Source of the DNA: Endozoicomonas sp. OPT23
GTDB lineage: Bacteria; Pseudomonadota; Gammaproteobacteria; Pseudomonadales; Endozoicomonadaceae
Reading direction: 5' to 3'
NCBI RefSeq assembly: GCF_009653635.1
Contig: NZ_PPFD01000009.1
Coordinates: 1-64,000 of the forward strand
Length of the DNA stretch: 64,000 nucleotides
This document shows positions 6,304 to 15,367 of the stretch, piece by piece. The notes beneath the pieces were generated by a model. The model had not been told where the DNA came from. It ran no database searches and was given only the letters and a program-made list of their open reading frames with translations. A program made the position numbers and the translations under genes. How positions within the stretch are numbered: position 1 is the stretch's first letter; every line of letters begins with the position of its first letter.

Positions 6304-8661
6304 ATGCCAGCATCCATCCAGCGCGGTTTTCTTATTTCCCGTAACAGTTATGACATCGGGAACACGACTCGCATAGAGCTCTGGCTTCGGGGAGAATCGC
6401 AGGCTGTCCGGTTAATGATTGACAATGAAAAGCCTGTCTTCTTTTCCAGTCAGTCTGACCATGAATGTATACGTTCTGTGTTGCAGAAAGCGGGTTTGCC
6501 TTATGAAAGCAAAGAGCTGACGTTAAAACGCTTTGATCAACAACCCGTTACTGCCTTCTATTTCTTGACTATAAAAGGCGCGTCCAAAGCCCGATATCTA
6601 TTACGGCAAAAGGGCATCGGCCTGTTTGAATCAGATATCCGTCTGCACGACCGCTTTTTGATGGAACGATTTGTCTACGGCGACATGGAGTTCACAGGCT
6701 CTGCTACACAAAAGGTAGGTTATCTGGAAGTAACGGAAGGTCAAATTCGTCCAGTTCAGTTCGCACCTGATTTTTCTGTCGTATCACTGGATATTGAATG
6801 CTCTTACGATGGGGAACTCTACTCTATTGGTTTGCAGGGTGATCATTATGAAAAAGTCATCATGATTGGTAACCCGGAGCCCTCTGAAGACTGGATTTGC
6901 TGGGTTAAAGATGAAAAAGCGTTGTTATCTGCATTCATCGATGAATTAAGTGCCGTAGATCCAGACATTATTATTGGCTGGAATGTCATCAACTTTGATT
7001 GTCGCCTTTTGGTTAAAAGAGCTGATTATCACCAGATCTCTCTGACCATTGGCCGTGGTAATCGCTCTGCCCGTTGGCGGGACAGAAAAGGTGAAATCAA
7101 TCAGGGCTTTATTGACATTCCTGGTCGTACCGTAATAGATGGTATAGATGCCCTCAAAGCGGCCATCTATCACTTTGACAGTTTCAGCCTCGAGTTTGTG
7201 GCTCAGGCACTGCTTGGCAAAGGAAAGCAGACTGAAGATGTCGACAATCGCATGGCCGCCATTAACCATGATTTCCTGCATAACAAGCAAAAGCTGGCTC
7301 GATATAATCTGGAAGACTGTCGCCTTGTTTCCGAGGTGTTTGAGAAAACACGGTTGCTTGATTTTCTTCGCTTGCGCAGTCATTTAACCGGCCTTGAACT
7401 GGATCGAATGGGTGGTTCGGTTCAGGCCTTTACCAATCTCTATCTACCAAAGCTACACCGCGCAGGGTATATCGCACCTAATCTGCCTGAAGGCGGTGGC
7501 TTAGCTTCGCCTGGTGGCTATGTGATGAACTCCATTCCGGGTCTTTATAAGAATGTTCTGGTTCTGGATTTTAAAAGCCTTTATCCAGCCATCATTCGTA
7601 CCTTCAGGATTGACCCTCTGGGTTTGATTGAGGGGCTGCAGAATCCACAGGATGCTATCCCGGGTTTTCGCGGTGGCTTGTTTTCAAGAGACCAGCACTT
7701 TCTTCCAGAGATCATTACCTCACTCTGGCAACAACGTGACGAAGCCAAAAAAGAACAAGACAGTGCTCGCTCTCATGCCATTAAAATACTGATGAACTCC
7801 TTTTACGGTGTTTTAGGCTCCGGTGGTTGCCGGTTCTACGACACTCGTCTGGCCAGTTCTATTACCATGCGTGGTCACAGTATTATGCAGACAACCGCAA
7901 AATGGATAGAAGCGGAAGGTCATAAGGTGATTTACGGCGACACAGACTCTACCTTTGTGTTGTTGAACGACCAGCTCAACCACCAGCAGGCTGACGCTAT
8001 TGGTCAGTCTCTGGTCACCATGATCAATCAACGCTGGCAGGAAACACTGACAAACGATTTTAATCTCGATTGCTTTCTGGAACTGGAATATGAAACCCAC
8101 TACTGTCGTTTTCTGATGCCGACGATACGAGGTTCCGAGACTGGCAGCAAAAAACGTTACGCCGGATTGAAGCAGACCGATTCAGGAACTGAAATGGTCT
8201 TCAAGGGGCTGGAAACTGTTCGATCAGACTGGACGACATTAGCCAAAGAGTTTCAAACAGAACTTTATCAACTGGTTTTTAATGATCTGTCGCCAGTCGA
8301 CTTAATCAAAAAAACGGTCACTGAGACTTTAGCGGGCAAGCGAGATCACCAGCTGGTCTATCGAAAACGATTGCGCAAAAAGTTGAAAGAGTATACCAAG
8401 AATATTCCACCACAGGTTAAGGCGGCACGTAGAGCCGATGAACTCTATTTACAGCAGGGAAAATCTGCCCGTTATGCCAACAAGGGCTGGATTAACTATC
8501 TCATCACGACCAATGGCCCTGAACCCATTGAGTTTCAGACCGGAAATATTGATTACCAGCACTATATAGAGAAGCAGCTTCAACCCGTTGCAGACGCCAT
8601 CTTACCCTTCACTGACTATAATTTCAGCCAGATTGTCGACGATCAACTATTGCTGTTCTGA
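6304..8661 (+). CDS. polB: DNA polymerase II (family B)
   Basis: At 785 residues it matches E. coli Pol II (783). The exonuclease motifs are present: Exo I SLDIECSYDG (Asp163, Glu165), Exo II IIIGWNVINFDC, and Exo III ARYNLEDCRLV. Polymerase motifs follow: A LDFKSLYPAIIRTF (Asp422), B KILMNSFYGVLG, and C IYGDTDSTF (residues about 543-551, two catalytic Asp). The enzyme performs proofreading synthesis during replication restart and damage bypass, and in E. coli is SOS-induced. The start is supported by an N-terminus like the family's (GFLISRNSYD). It follows intI on the same strand after 315 bp, but the terminator-like hairpin between them argues against one transcript. Confidence 0.97.
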   Translation: MPASIQRGFLISRNSYDIGNTTRIELWLRGESQAVRLMIDNEKPVFFSSQSDHECIRSVLQKAGLPYESKELTLKRFDQQPVTAFYFLTIKGASKARYLLRQKGIGLFESDIRLHDRFLMERFVYGDMEFTGSATQKVGYLEVTEGQIRPVQFAPDFSVVSLDIECSYDGELYSIGLQGDHYEKVIMIGNPEPSEDWICWVKDEKALLSAFIDELSAVDPDIIIGWNVINFDCRLLVKRADYHQISLTIGRGNRSARWRDRKGEINQGFIDIPGRTVIDGIDALKAAIYHFDSFSLEFVAQALLGKGKQTEDVDNRMAAINHDFLHNKQKLARYNLEDCRLVSEVFEKTRLLDFLRLRSHLTGLELDRMGGSVQAFTNLYLPKLHRAGYIAPNLPEGGGLASPGGYVMNSIPGLYKNVLVLDFKSLYPAIIRTFRIDPLGLIEGLQNPQDAIPGFRGGLFSRDQHFLPEIITSLWQQRDEAKKEQDSARSHAIKILMNSFYGVLGSGGCRFYDTRLASSITMRGHSIMQTTAKWIEAEGHKVIYGDTDSTFVLLNDQLNHQQADAIGQSLVTMINQRWQETLTNDFNLDCFLELEYETHYCRFLMPTIRGSETGSKKRYAGLKQTDSGTEMVFKGLETVRSDWTTLAKEFQTELYQLVFNDLSPVDLIKKTVTETLAGKRDHQLVYRKRLRKKLKEYTKNIPPQVKAARRADELYLQQGKSARYANKGWINYLITTNGPEPIEFQTGNIDYQHYIEKQLQPVADAILPFTDYNFSQIVDDQLLLF

Positions 8662-8722
8662 CCTTAATAAAACAACCTCGTTATGGATACTGACACCCCA
8701 GGGGAACCCCGCTACGTTTCAT

Positions 8723-9755
8723 ATGGCAACACCACTTCCAAAAAGTAAAAGCATTGATGCAGGCTTGGCTAACCTATCTCTTCAGAAGGATGCTGAGCAA
8801 CCTAAGCGTAATGCTGTTGTCTTTCTGAGAGGTGGATTCAGAAGTGTCTCTGTTCTGAAGGCTGACAAAGGTTTTTTTGTACAAAAAGCCCCTCTCTCTT
8901 CCTGCCATACAGCCTCGCCTGCAAAGTTAGCTGAGAAGGAAAAACAGGCTATCATTCGGGAAAGACATATCTTGGCAAGCCTGTCACACCCAAACATTAT
9001 TAAGTTGCTTTCTTTCGACGAGTCAGCAGAGTTGCCCACTCTTAATTTAGAATATGGGGGTAAAAGCCTGTATGAAATACAAGCCTTATACTCAGCAAAA
9101 AACCTGAAAGCTCCATTCATTTGTCATCAGGGTGAGATGTTGAGGATTATTGGAGAAGTCGCAAAAGGATTAAAATACATCCATGAAAAACAGATTGTTC
9201 ACAGAGATATCAAGCACCAGAATACTCTGGTCAGTGAAAAGGGTCAGATCAAAATCATCGACTTTGGCGAAGCTTGCGAATTAAAGTCGAGAGAAATCAA
9301 TCAAGAGAGAAAAGGTACACCTCAGTACCGTGATATTAACTGGCTCGCCGTTCCTGGCTGGAAAGAAGACTGGCCAGCTGGCTGGCTGGCTGACCGCCTC
9401 AGACATCTGGTCGCTGGGCTGCCTTATGTATTGGCTATTAACAGAAAAAGAACTGTTTCCTGAATTAGCTGAAACAGGCAAACTGCCAATTTTAATAAAA
9501 AATATCGAAGATACAGACGGAAATTTAAAGACCCACTTCTGCAACGGGTTTGAACACCTCCACAACGTTATTGCACGTAAAGTTTTCTATATTCTTGAGA
9601 ACACGCCTTTTGAGTCAGAGCTTGCAGAAGACCTTTTTGAAGGAATGCTAAACAAGAACCCTAAACACCGGGTAACAGCAGAAGATATTATCCAAAGCAT
9701 CAGCGAGAGACATTACACTGGCTATATGAGTGAAGGCTCCGATGATGACACTTAA
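8723..9755 (+). pseudogene. Eukaryote-like Ser/Thr kinase, reading frame broken at a (GCTG)4 repeat
   Basis: The first segment (ATG 8723 to a stop at 9463) has kinase motifs: ERHILASLSHPNIIKLL, the catalytic loop IVHRDIKHQN, IKIIDFGEACEL with DFG, and GTPQYR. The C-lobe then continues in the next frame (to 9755) with ASDIWSLGCLMYWLL, where the kinase Asp-x-Trp-Ser-x-Gly motif sits. The break is at GCTG x4 (9377-9392). Removing one unit joins the frames exactly and gives a 342-residue protein reading PAGWLTASDIWSLGC. The kinase is small and lacks an obvious membrane anchor or signal peptide; the glycine loop is poorly conserved. In the present frame the product would lack the C-lobe. It may be a pseudogene or a phase-variable gene in its OFF state. 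Confidence 0.8.
9377..9392 (+). repeat. Tetranucleotide tandem repeat (GCTG)4 inside the kinase gene
   Basis: Four perfect GCTG units lie between the activation-segment codons and the C-lobe. Loss of one unit (or gain of two) restores a single frame across the kinase. CTGG-type words also occur just upstream (CCTGGCTGG at 9353-9361), which could favour misalignment. Confidence 0.9.
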
Positions 9756-9772
9756 ATCGAAAGAAATCAGCA

Positions 9773-9793
9773 GCTCAACCTCTTGAGTTGAGC
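9773..9793. terminator. Bidirectional hairpin between the kinase and the 698-aa gene
   Basis: GCTCAAC (9773-9779) pairs with GTTGAGC (9787-9793) around a 7-nt loop, between convergent genes. There is no strong T-run, so its role as a terminator is only likely from position. Confidence 0.5.
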
Positions 9794-9799
9794 CTATCA

Positions 9800-11896
9800 C
9801 TACTCACTACACTCCTGCGAATCAACAAAATACTGTTGTCGACTCTCCTCTGATTCATTCAGATAGCTCAGGAATTCCAGGTTACTTTCGATTGATTTCC
9901 TGACGATCTGGCAATATGTATCAATCGACAAGAAAGGTAAAAATTCGTTTATCAAAATCTTTTGTAACTCAACAGGGTACAAGTTCACATCCCAAAATTC
10001 ATTGACAAGATGTCCAACATTTTCATACTTATCGTCATGATAAGAACGCTCTCTTACTTCCAAAATCGGCCTGTTCGACATTGCGAAGTCACGCTTAGCC
10101 ATTCTGGTAAGGTTAGCGGTAATGATTCGCATCAGGTCGAGAAGGTTCTCTCGATCATATGTTTCCCCGTACTCGTCATCCGGGTTTGAGCCTTCGTGTA
10201 AAAAATTCATCAGAGTAATCACATCGTTGAATGCAAACTCGAAAAGACCATCAGGAAGGTCTTCTCCCCTTCTATCCGACTCAAGCACAATCAGAGCAAT
10301 AGTATCAGCCGTTATATTTCCATGGGACAATGTTTTCATCAATTCGGACAAGTCGATTCTGTCTGTCGACAATGAATCACCCGATGAGCTCGCGAAATAT
10401 TGAACAAGCGACGCAAATATACCCTCTGATGAACGATACCCTTCCTGATACTCTGTCTCTAATGTTGACGATGAGAATCCGTCATTCAAATAGAACGAAG
10501 ACCAGAGTTCCTTCAGCTGAAGCCAGGTATCAAAACGAACAAATACCCTCGAGCGAAAAATATTCAAAAGATGATCATTATAAGTCTCTCTGTGACGTTT
10601 AAAATCAATATTAAAGCCGGAATGAATCATATAAAAAGAATGTCGGATGTCTGGGCCAAAGGCTATGGCTTTACCAAAGTAAGCATCAAAACTGTCCTTG
10701 TTTTCCTCTTGCATGGAAGCGGCATGAAGTATTTTGGTAATTTCTTCATCTTCGTAATTAAATAAAGTATACAGAAGTTCAGTTTCTTCCCACAGTTTAC
10801 TGTGCATAAACTCTGGAATATTGTTCAGCACAGCAAGTGCGCCACTCGGTGTTCGGGCTGCTTCCGTCAACAGATGCAGATAAGACCTCCAACCAAACAC
10901 AGTAGCTTGCAGCCAGACATCGACCTGCGAACTGTAGTCAGCTTTCAGGGCGGTTTTAACCACAGAATATTTTTCTTCATGATCAAGCCCTTCCCAGTAA
11001 CCACTGATCACTTTCGCCATGTTAGCGCCCATGTCCCATGAGCGGTCATGCACGCCAGTTTGCTGCTCTGATGAAGCGCTGAAATCAACGTCCTTATTTG
11101 TCTGGTGTTCATAAACAAATTTGGCAAAACTCAGCGCCATCATATTTCTTGTAGCGAGCTTTGAAATATTTGCCTGCCTTTCTGTTACATTGTTCATATA
11201 ACGCTGAAACGCTTCATTAAAGGATGGATGAGCGAACATCATTAACAATAGAGGGCGCCGTTTCTTCTTATCAAAAACAGCCAGAGTTGGCTCGAAATAA
11301 TCATAAGAGAGAATTTGCTCAAGCTGTTTTTCTGAAAAATAAATCTCTCGATTTTTATTTAAATCCAGAAATGCTTCCCACAAATCCAGATAACTTTCAT
11401 AATCTGCATAATCAATCAAGTGCTGCAATAGTACTTTTCGATCAACTACTGACATAATCCTGGATAAGATTGCAGTGTGTTTTTTTATTTTCTCTGGAAA
11501 GCGAAGACTCCGCTTTATTTCTTTCATCAGTTTAAAGCAATCACCGAGTGATTCATCGGCTATGGGGAAATTACGTTCACTGTAAAGAAAAACATCAATT
11601 AATGCAGTTTTTCTTAGCGCAAGCGCTGATTCAAAGAGATCATAAATTTCATTTTTATTATAAACATAATTATTTAATTTGACTTTTATGGCATCAAGAT
11701 ATCGAACTTCATCGTCATCCTCAAATCTACTAGGAACCATTTGGGTTGCACGATAAAGTCTGAAATCTTTCGAAAGAGCCTCAATTTCACCTTCCTGGGT
11801 TAACGCTTTTGTCTCCGGCTCTCCAGAAGCACCTTGAGCCAAAGAAAATACTGGCGTTAGCAACATACATAAAATGAAAAACCAATAACCTCGCAT
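9800..11896 (-). CDS. Secreted 698-residue protein of unknown function
   Basis: The N-terminus is a clear Sec signal peptide (MRGYWFFILCMLLTPVFSLA, cleavage near AQG), so the protein should be periplasmic or secreted. The mature part is acidic, rich in aromatic residues, and predicted by eye to be almost entirely helical with repeated patterns such as 'LFESALALRKTALIDVFLY', as in helical-repeat proteins. No catalytic motif or known domain is recognisable. It is convergent with the kinase and lies near the effector-like gene at 13004. A role in host interaction is possible but is only inferred from the neighbourhood. Confidence 0.7.
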   Translation of the reverse strand: MRGYWFFILCMLLTPVFSLAQGASGEPETKALTQEGEIEALSKDFRLYRATQMVPSRFEDDDEVRYLDAIKVKLNNYVYNKNEIYDLFESALALRKTALIDVFLYSERNFPIADESLGDCFKLMKEIKRSLRFPEKIKKHTAILSRIMSVVDRKVLLQHLIDYADYESYLDLWEAFLDLNKNREIYFSEKQLEQILSYDYFEPTLAVFDKKKRRPLLLMMFAHPSFNEAFQRYMNNVTERQANISKLATRNMMALSFAKFVYEHQTNKDVDFSASSEQQTGVHDRSWDMGANMAKVISGYWEGLDHEEKYSVVKTALKADYSSQVDVWLQATVFGWRSYLHLLTEAARTPSGALAVLNNIPEFMHSKLWEETELLYTLFNYEDEEITKILHAASMQEENKDSFDAYFGKAIAFGPDIRHSFYMIHSGFNIDFKRHRETYNDHLLNIFRSRVFVRFDTWLQLKELWSSFYLNDGFSSSTLETEYQEGYRSSEGIFASLVQYFASSSGDSLSTDRIDLSELMKTLSHGNITADTIALIVLESDRRGEDLPDGLFEFAFNDVITLMNFLHEGSNPDDEYGETYDRENLLDLMRIITANLTRMAKRDFAMSNRPILEVRERSYHDDKYENVGHLVNEFWDVNLYPVELQKILINEFLPFLSIDTYCQIVRKSIESNLEFLSYLNESEESRQQYFVDSQECSE

Positions 11897-12176
11897 ATTC
11901 CAGCCTTTTCAAATGAACAATTAAGCAATCTTAGGCAGAAACAACTCACAGGGTGATTTATTCTGTCCCGTTTACCATAGTGGGACAATATTTTTTATAA
12001 AAAGTTCTTTATATTTTGATAAGCAATACAGCTCTATCTGTTTCACCAAATTAAGTATGCTTAACTATCCTACGAATATTCTGGAACTATCATCCCATTC
12101 CACTACTAGTGGGAGCTTGACGTTGCGTAGACGTTATTTCAATTACTCAGATAGAATTTAGCTTTAAAATTTTTCG
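11897..12176. other. Gene-free stretch with two small palindromes
   Basis: No ORF is supported. TGTCCC (11964-11969) and GGGACA (11982-11987) form a hairpin followed by ATATTTTTTAT, which looks like a factor-independent terminator on the + strand. CCACTACTAGTGG, around 12100-12112, is a palindrome. The promoter of the 698-aa gene should lie in the first 100 bp. Confidence 0.4.
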
Positions 12177-12642
12177 TTATTTCTTCTGGCACCTCTTTTC
12201 CAACTCCTGATCCAGTATCTCTTCGTTTTGCTGCACAAACCGAAGAGGCTTGCCTTCGACAGGTGTCAGCTCCAGCAGCTCCCTCCTTACCTGAATCGCC
12301 CCCATATGCTCACCTTCAATAAAAAGCGCCCAATTAGTGCTGGCAATCAACGGTTGAAGATAACCCTGCCCGATATAGTCTGTGCAACCATGACTTCGAT
12401 TTTTTTTCTATCAAAGCGAACATTACCTGACCTTTTTGAAATTCCGAGTCATCACTTTGAGCAGAACCAATCATCAGAGCACTGAAAATAATATCATGGC
12501 CATAGTCTTCCGGGTTTAATAACAGCCAGCTGCCAGCGGGAAAAGGTTTATCACCCCGTTCATATTGATGAGAACAGCCAGTCACCAGAAACCAGCAACT
12601 GGAAATAATGAGAATGATCCGTCTTACCAAAACAGATACCAT
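12177..12642 (-). pseudogene. Small lipoprotein gene with a frameshift at an A8 tract
   Basis: The N-terminal part (start 12642) has a lipoprotein signal peptide (IILIISSCWFLVTGC, lipobox VTGC) and runs through GSWLLLNPEDYGHDIIFSAL. At an eight-A run (top-strand T at 12400-12407) the current frame leads to an early stop at 12334. Reading A7 instead joins a downstream frame that continues HGCTDYIGQGYLQPLI, then NWALFIEGEHMGAIQVRREL, and ends in a charged tail at 12177. The repaired protein would be 154 residues. I do not recognise the family. Mutation, slippage-based expression or a homopolymer sequencing error are all possible. Confidence 0.6.
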
Positions 12643-12675
12643 GAGTGGCTGCTGAATAAGTTATTTTAAACAACA

Positions 12676-12767
12676 TAAGTGTGTAGACGCACGTAATCGA
12701 ATATTAAATGGCTATATCCCCGCCGGTGGCGGGGATATAGCTTATGAATTCATATGTTCGGGTACTT
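12676..12767 (+). repeat. Dispersed repeat R1, copy 1
   Basis: The left block begins TAAGTGTGTAGACGCACG and continues with TAATCGAATATTAAATGGCT. The right block is AGCTTATGAATTCATATG followed by TTCGGGTACTT. Between them CTATATCCCCGCC pairs perfectly over 13 bp with GGCGGGGATATAG around the loop GGT. It lies between two genes, outside any reading frame. The same blocks recur at 17241 and 39466. Confidence 0.85.
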
Positions 12768-13003
12768 AGATCAAAACATATGCAAACCATATCTTCGACA
12801 CCACCGTCAGTGCCAGCATTCGAAACTGTGCAGCATGTGCAGCATGGCTTAAAGGCTTGCACGTTGATGCCTCCACCATTGGTATCCTTCTCAAACCGGC
12901 AGTGAAAGCAGATAAAGAATACCTTAAGGAGTGGTCTTAAGTGACTGGCTCGCTTTCGAGATGTGCCGATAAGTGACTCAGGCAAACAGAGTTTATTCTT
13001 CCT
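12768..13003. other. Gene-free leader upstream of the Josephin-like gene
   Basis: A 41-codon open frame starts at the ATG at 12778, but it has no ribosome-binding site and no recognisable content, so I do not call it. A TGA lies in frame 30 bp before the 13004 start, which rules out a longer N-terminus for the next gene. No clear promoter was seen. Confidence 0.35.
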
Positions 13004-14086
13004 ATGGATCTACAGAAATTTTGCGAGCTTAGACACTCGATTACAGGGCTCCCAGACGCTGCAAAGCTCGGGCAAGAGAGTGATGGTTCTTTCTGTGAGC
13101 TCAGAGGGTTATTCAACGGAAGAAAGTCGACACGTCTGAATACCGGTCTCAAACACTTTGTCGCAAGCCTGCCTTCGCAAAGAGGAAGTCAACTTAGGCA
13201 GCTTAAACTATCAACTGAAACCGTCGGTGAGCTGAGGACAACCCTTCACGCCATTACGACCGACACAGCATTTTTACAAACAGAGTTAAAAACTGTTTCA
13301 GAGATCATCAAGGACAAACTAGCCGACACATTTACCTCTCAGGAGGCATTCACGCATTTTCTGCATGACAGCGAAGTCAAAATCCGGGATTTTCTGAAGC
13401 ACTGTCAGCACTCCTCATCACAAGCTGAATTTGCCGCCAAATTACAGCGGTTTTCAGCATCACTCACTCTCAATGCCCGCTCAGAGCTACAGAGTGACTC
13501 CTATCAGGCAACAGCTGACTTGATCAACGGTTTGATAGCGAATTCAGTTACTCAACCGCCCGTCAATTACATTCTCCTGCACACTCCCCTGGCAGAGAAT
13601 GGCCCCCCATTCTATATAGAGCCCCAGAAGAAACATTTCTGCCCTTTTCATGCAGCCAATGCTTTTTTAGGTAAACCCATGCTTCCTCTCACAGGTTCAG
13701 GCGACCCTATGGACGGCGAAGAGTTCTTACCTTTTTTAAAGCAGGCACTATCGGAAGCTGACCCCACTGCAACCGGCATAAAGGCTGAAGATATCACACT
13801 CACCAGTGCCGTAATGAGTCAGCAACTAGCAAATGATCTGGATGCCATGACAAGTGACCGGATTATTATCGGTACCGGTCTCAGCAGCCACTTTGTCTGC
13901 TTCCGTCGTAGCAAGGATGGACACTGGTATAAGCTGGACAGCGATCGCTATCAGTTTGAACAAGAAAGGGATTCACCAGGCCATTATCTGCAGAATATTT
14001 ATCGCCAGGGTCATACGACACAAGAAGAAAATATAGTCACTCTGATCCACTTAAAGGGTGAACAATTAACGACTGGGTTTGAATAA
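13004..14086 (+). CDS. Josephin-like cysteine peptidase, candidate secreted effector
   Basis: This 360-residue protein has a helical, Gln/Ser-rich first half and a C-terminal papain-fold-like domain. The second half contains Cys213 in HFCPFHAANAFLG, His296 in LSSHFVCF and Asp312 in HWYKLDSD. Order and spacing match Josephin deubiquitinases (ataxin-3 type: Cys-x-x-His-x-x-N helix, then S-F-I-C-x-Y-x-x-H-W, then W-x-x-x-N/D). Josephin enzymes cleave ubiquitin chains, which bacteria lack, so a host-directed effector is the natural inference. There is no Sec signal peptide, so a type III or other dedicated secretion route would be needed. The similarity is judged by eye; other papain-like peptidases (C39, C58, C48) remain possible. 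A strong terminator follows the gene. Confidence 0.6.
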   Translation: MDLQKFCELRHSITGLPDAAKLGQESDGSFCELRGLFNGRKSTRLNTGLKHFVASLPSQRGSQLRQLKLSTETVGELRTTLHAITTDTAFLQTELKTVSEIIKDKLADTFTSQEAFTHFLHDSEVKIRDFLKHCQHSSSQAEFAAKLQRFSASLTLNARSELQSDSYQATADLINGLIANSVTQPPVNYILLHTPLAENGPPFYIEPQKKHFCPFHAANAFLGKPMLPLTGSGDPMDGEEFLPFLKQALSEADPTATGIKAEDITLTSAVMSQQLANDLDAMTSDRIIIGTGLSSHFVCFRRSKDGHWYKLDSDRYQFEQERDSPGHYLQNIYRQGHTTQEENIVTLIHLKGEQLTTGFE

Positions 14087-14087
14087 T

Positions 14088-14126
14088 AAAAAACCTGCTT
14101 CCGTTTTATACAGAAACAGGTTTTTT
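14088..14126. terminator. Bidirectional factor-independent terminator
   Basis: AAAAAACCTG (14088-14097) pairs with CAGGTTTTTT (14117-14126). It has T-runs on both strands and separates the convergent effector gene and hcr. Confidence 0.85.
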
Positions 14127-14162
14127 ATTAATTTCTTTTTCTAAAGAAGCTAAAGGCTCAAT

Positions 14163-15221
14163 TTATACGGCCACAGCTACATCAGATTTAACCGTTGAAC
14201 AGCAGGACAATACATAACCCTGCTCAATTTCTTCAGGTGTCAGTGTCATCTGGCTGGAGCTTTCCACTTCACCGTCAATGATCTGAACCTTACAGGCACC
14301 ACAGACACCGGCACGGCAAGCTGCAACTACGGGAGCCTTCTGGGCTTCCAATGCATCTATCAACAGGTCACCCGGATTAACCACACCCACCTTGCCACTC
14401 TTCTGCAGGCTGACACTTAAACCGGCTTCACCTTCTTTGACAAGTGACGCCTCTTTCTTCGGCATCATCTCGCCACCAAAGCTTTCTTCATGGTAGTTGT
14501 CCATATTAAAGCCGGACTCAGCCACCATAACTTTCACCGCTTCCATATAAGGCGCGGGACCACAGACAAAGATCGTACGACTGTGTAAGTCAGGTACCAG
14601 TTGCTGCAGTTTTTCCTGAGTCAGAAAGCCATCCTTATCTTCCAGTACATAATCCGCACTGAAGAAAGACGACTTCTTCGCCATCAACTCCAATTCGTTA
14701 TGGAAAATAATATCCTGCTCCGAACGGGCACTGTGAATAAAGCGGGCATCAACCGTTGAACAGGTGTCCTGTAACCAGCGGCTCATGGACATCATTGGTG
14801 TAATGCCACAACCAGCACTTAGGAACAGAACCTTGTCAGCATCAACATCGGCAAGGTTAAAAATACCAGCCGGTGCCGTAGCAACTACACGATGACCTTC
14901 CTTAAGATTATCCAGCAGCCAGCCAGACACCTTGCCGCCGTCAACCTTCTTAATCGTTAACTCAAGGGTATAAGGACGAGAAGGCGTAGAGCTGATGGTA
15001 TAAGTTCGGGAAACAGGCTCGCCTTTAATCTCCAGCTGCAAGGTCACAAACTGACCAGCCTTATAATTAAAGCGGGATAGCTTCGGTGTCTGGAAAACAA
15101 AGGTTTTAACGTCGTGGGTTTCCTGAATCACCTTCTGGCAAATCAGGTTGGTTGTTCCATCTACAGCCGCCCATTGCAGTGGCGCACTTTCCCATTCCTT
15201 ATGACTGGCATCTTGATGCAT
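14163..15221 (-). CDS. hcr: NADH oxidoreductase Hcr (electron donor to Hcp)
   Basis: The 352-residue protein has the FNR-type flavoprotein layout. The FAD-binding strand RTYTISSTPSRPY is near residue 75, the NAD-binding segment SAGCGITPMMSMSRWL near 135, and a plant-type 2Fe-2S domain is at the C-terminus (CRAGVCGACKVQ with CX4CX2C, then the fourth ligand in YVLSCCS). It passes electrons from NADH to the hybrid cluster protein, which reduces nitric oxide. It is 146 bp downstream of hcp on the same strand. The gap between them is filled by a structured element. N-terminal extension before the FAD domain is normal for Hcr. Confidence 0.93.
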   Translation of the reverse strand: MHQDASHKEWESAPLQWAAVDGTTNLICQKVIQETHDVKTFVFQTPKLSRFNYKAGQFVTLQLEIKGEPVSRTYTISSTPSRPYTLELTIKKVDGGKVSGWLLDNLKEGHRVVATAPAGIFNLADVDADKVLFLSAGCGITPMMSMSRWLQDTCSTVDARFIHSARSEQDIIFHNELELMAKKSSFFSADYVLEDKDGFLTQEKLQQLVPDLHSRTIFVCGPAPYMEAVKVMVAESGFNMDNYHEESFGGEMMPKKEASLVKEGEAGLSVSLQKSGKVGVVNPGDLLIDALEAQKAPVVAACRAGVCGACKVQIIDGEVESSSQMTLTPEEIEQGYVLSCCSTVKSDVAVAV

Positions 15222-15250
15222 AAATAATCTCTAGCGTTGACTCTGTAGTA

Positions 15251-15354
15251 GCTCGGGGTCTTGTGTGGTTCTGCCAAAGGACAAGGATGTCCGATGAGCG
15301 ACTCGATGCAGGAAAGCATCGGTGGAGCGGGCAGAGCCACACAAGATTCCGAGC
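15251..15354 (+). repeat. Three-way-junction element, copy A (possible structured RNA)
   Basis: The outer arms 15251-15275 and 15330-15354 pair over 25 positions; the only three non-Watson-Crick pairs are G.T wobbles on the + strand. Inside are two hairpins: GGACA-AGGA-TGTCC (15279-15292) and CGATGC-AGGAAA-GCATCG (15304-15321). The junction strands are CAAA, GATGAGCGACT and GTGGAGC. The first hairpin contains ACAAGGATGT, the preferred CsrA/RsmA-binding sequence. The element lies between hcp and hcr on the strand opposite to them. A second copy with different stem sequence is at 62763-62853. Confidence 0.8.
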
Positions 15355-15367
15355 GGGTTGAAGCGTA

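Noticed and set aside
6285-6306. LexA operator at polB
   Set aside because: Only the right half (ACAGTA) fits; the left half is poor, so I do not call it.
12778-12903. 41-codon ORF upstream of the Josephin-like gene
   Set aside because: No ribosome-binding site, no recognisable content, different frame from the gene downstream.
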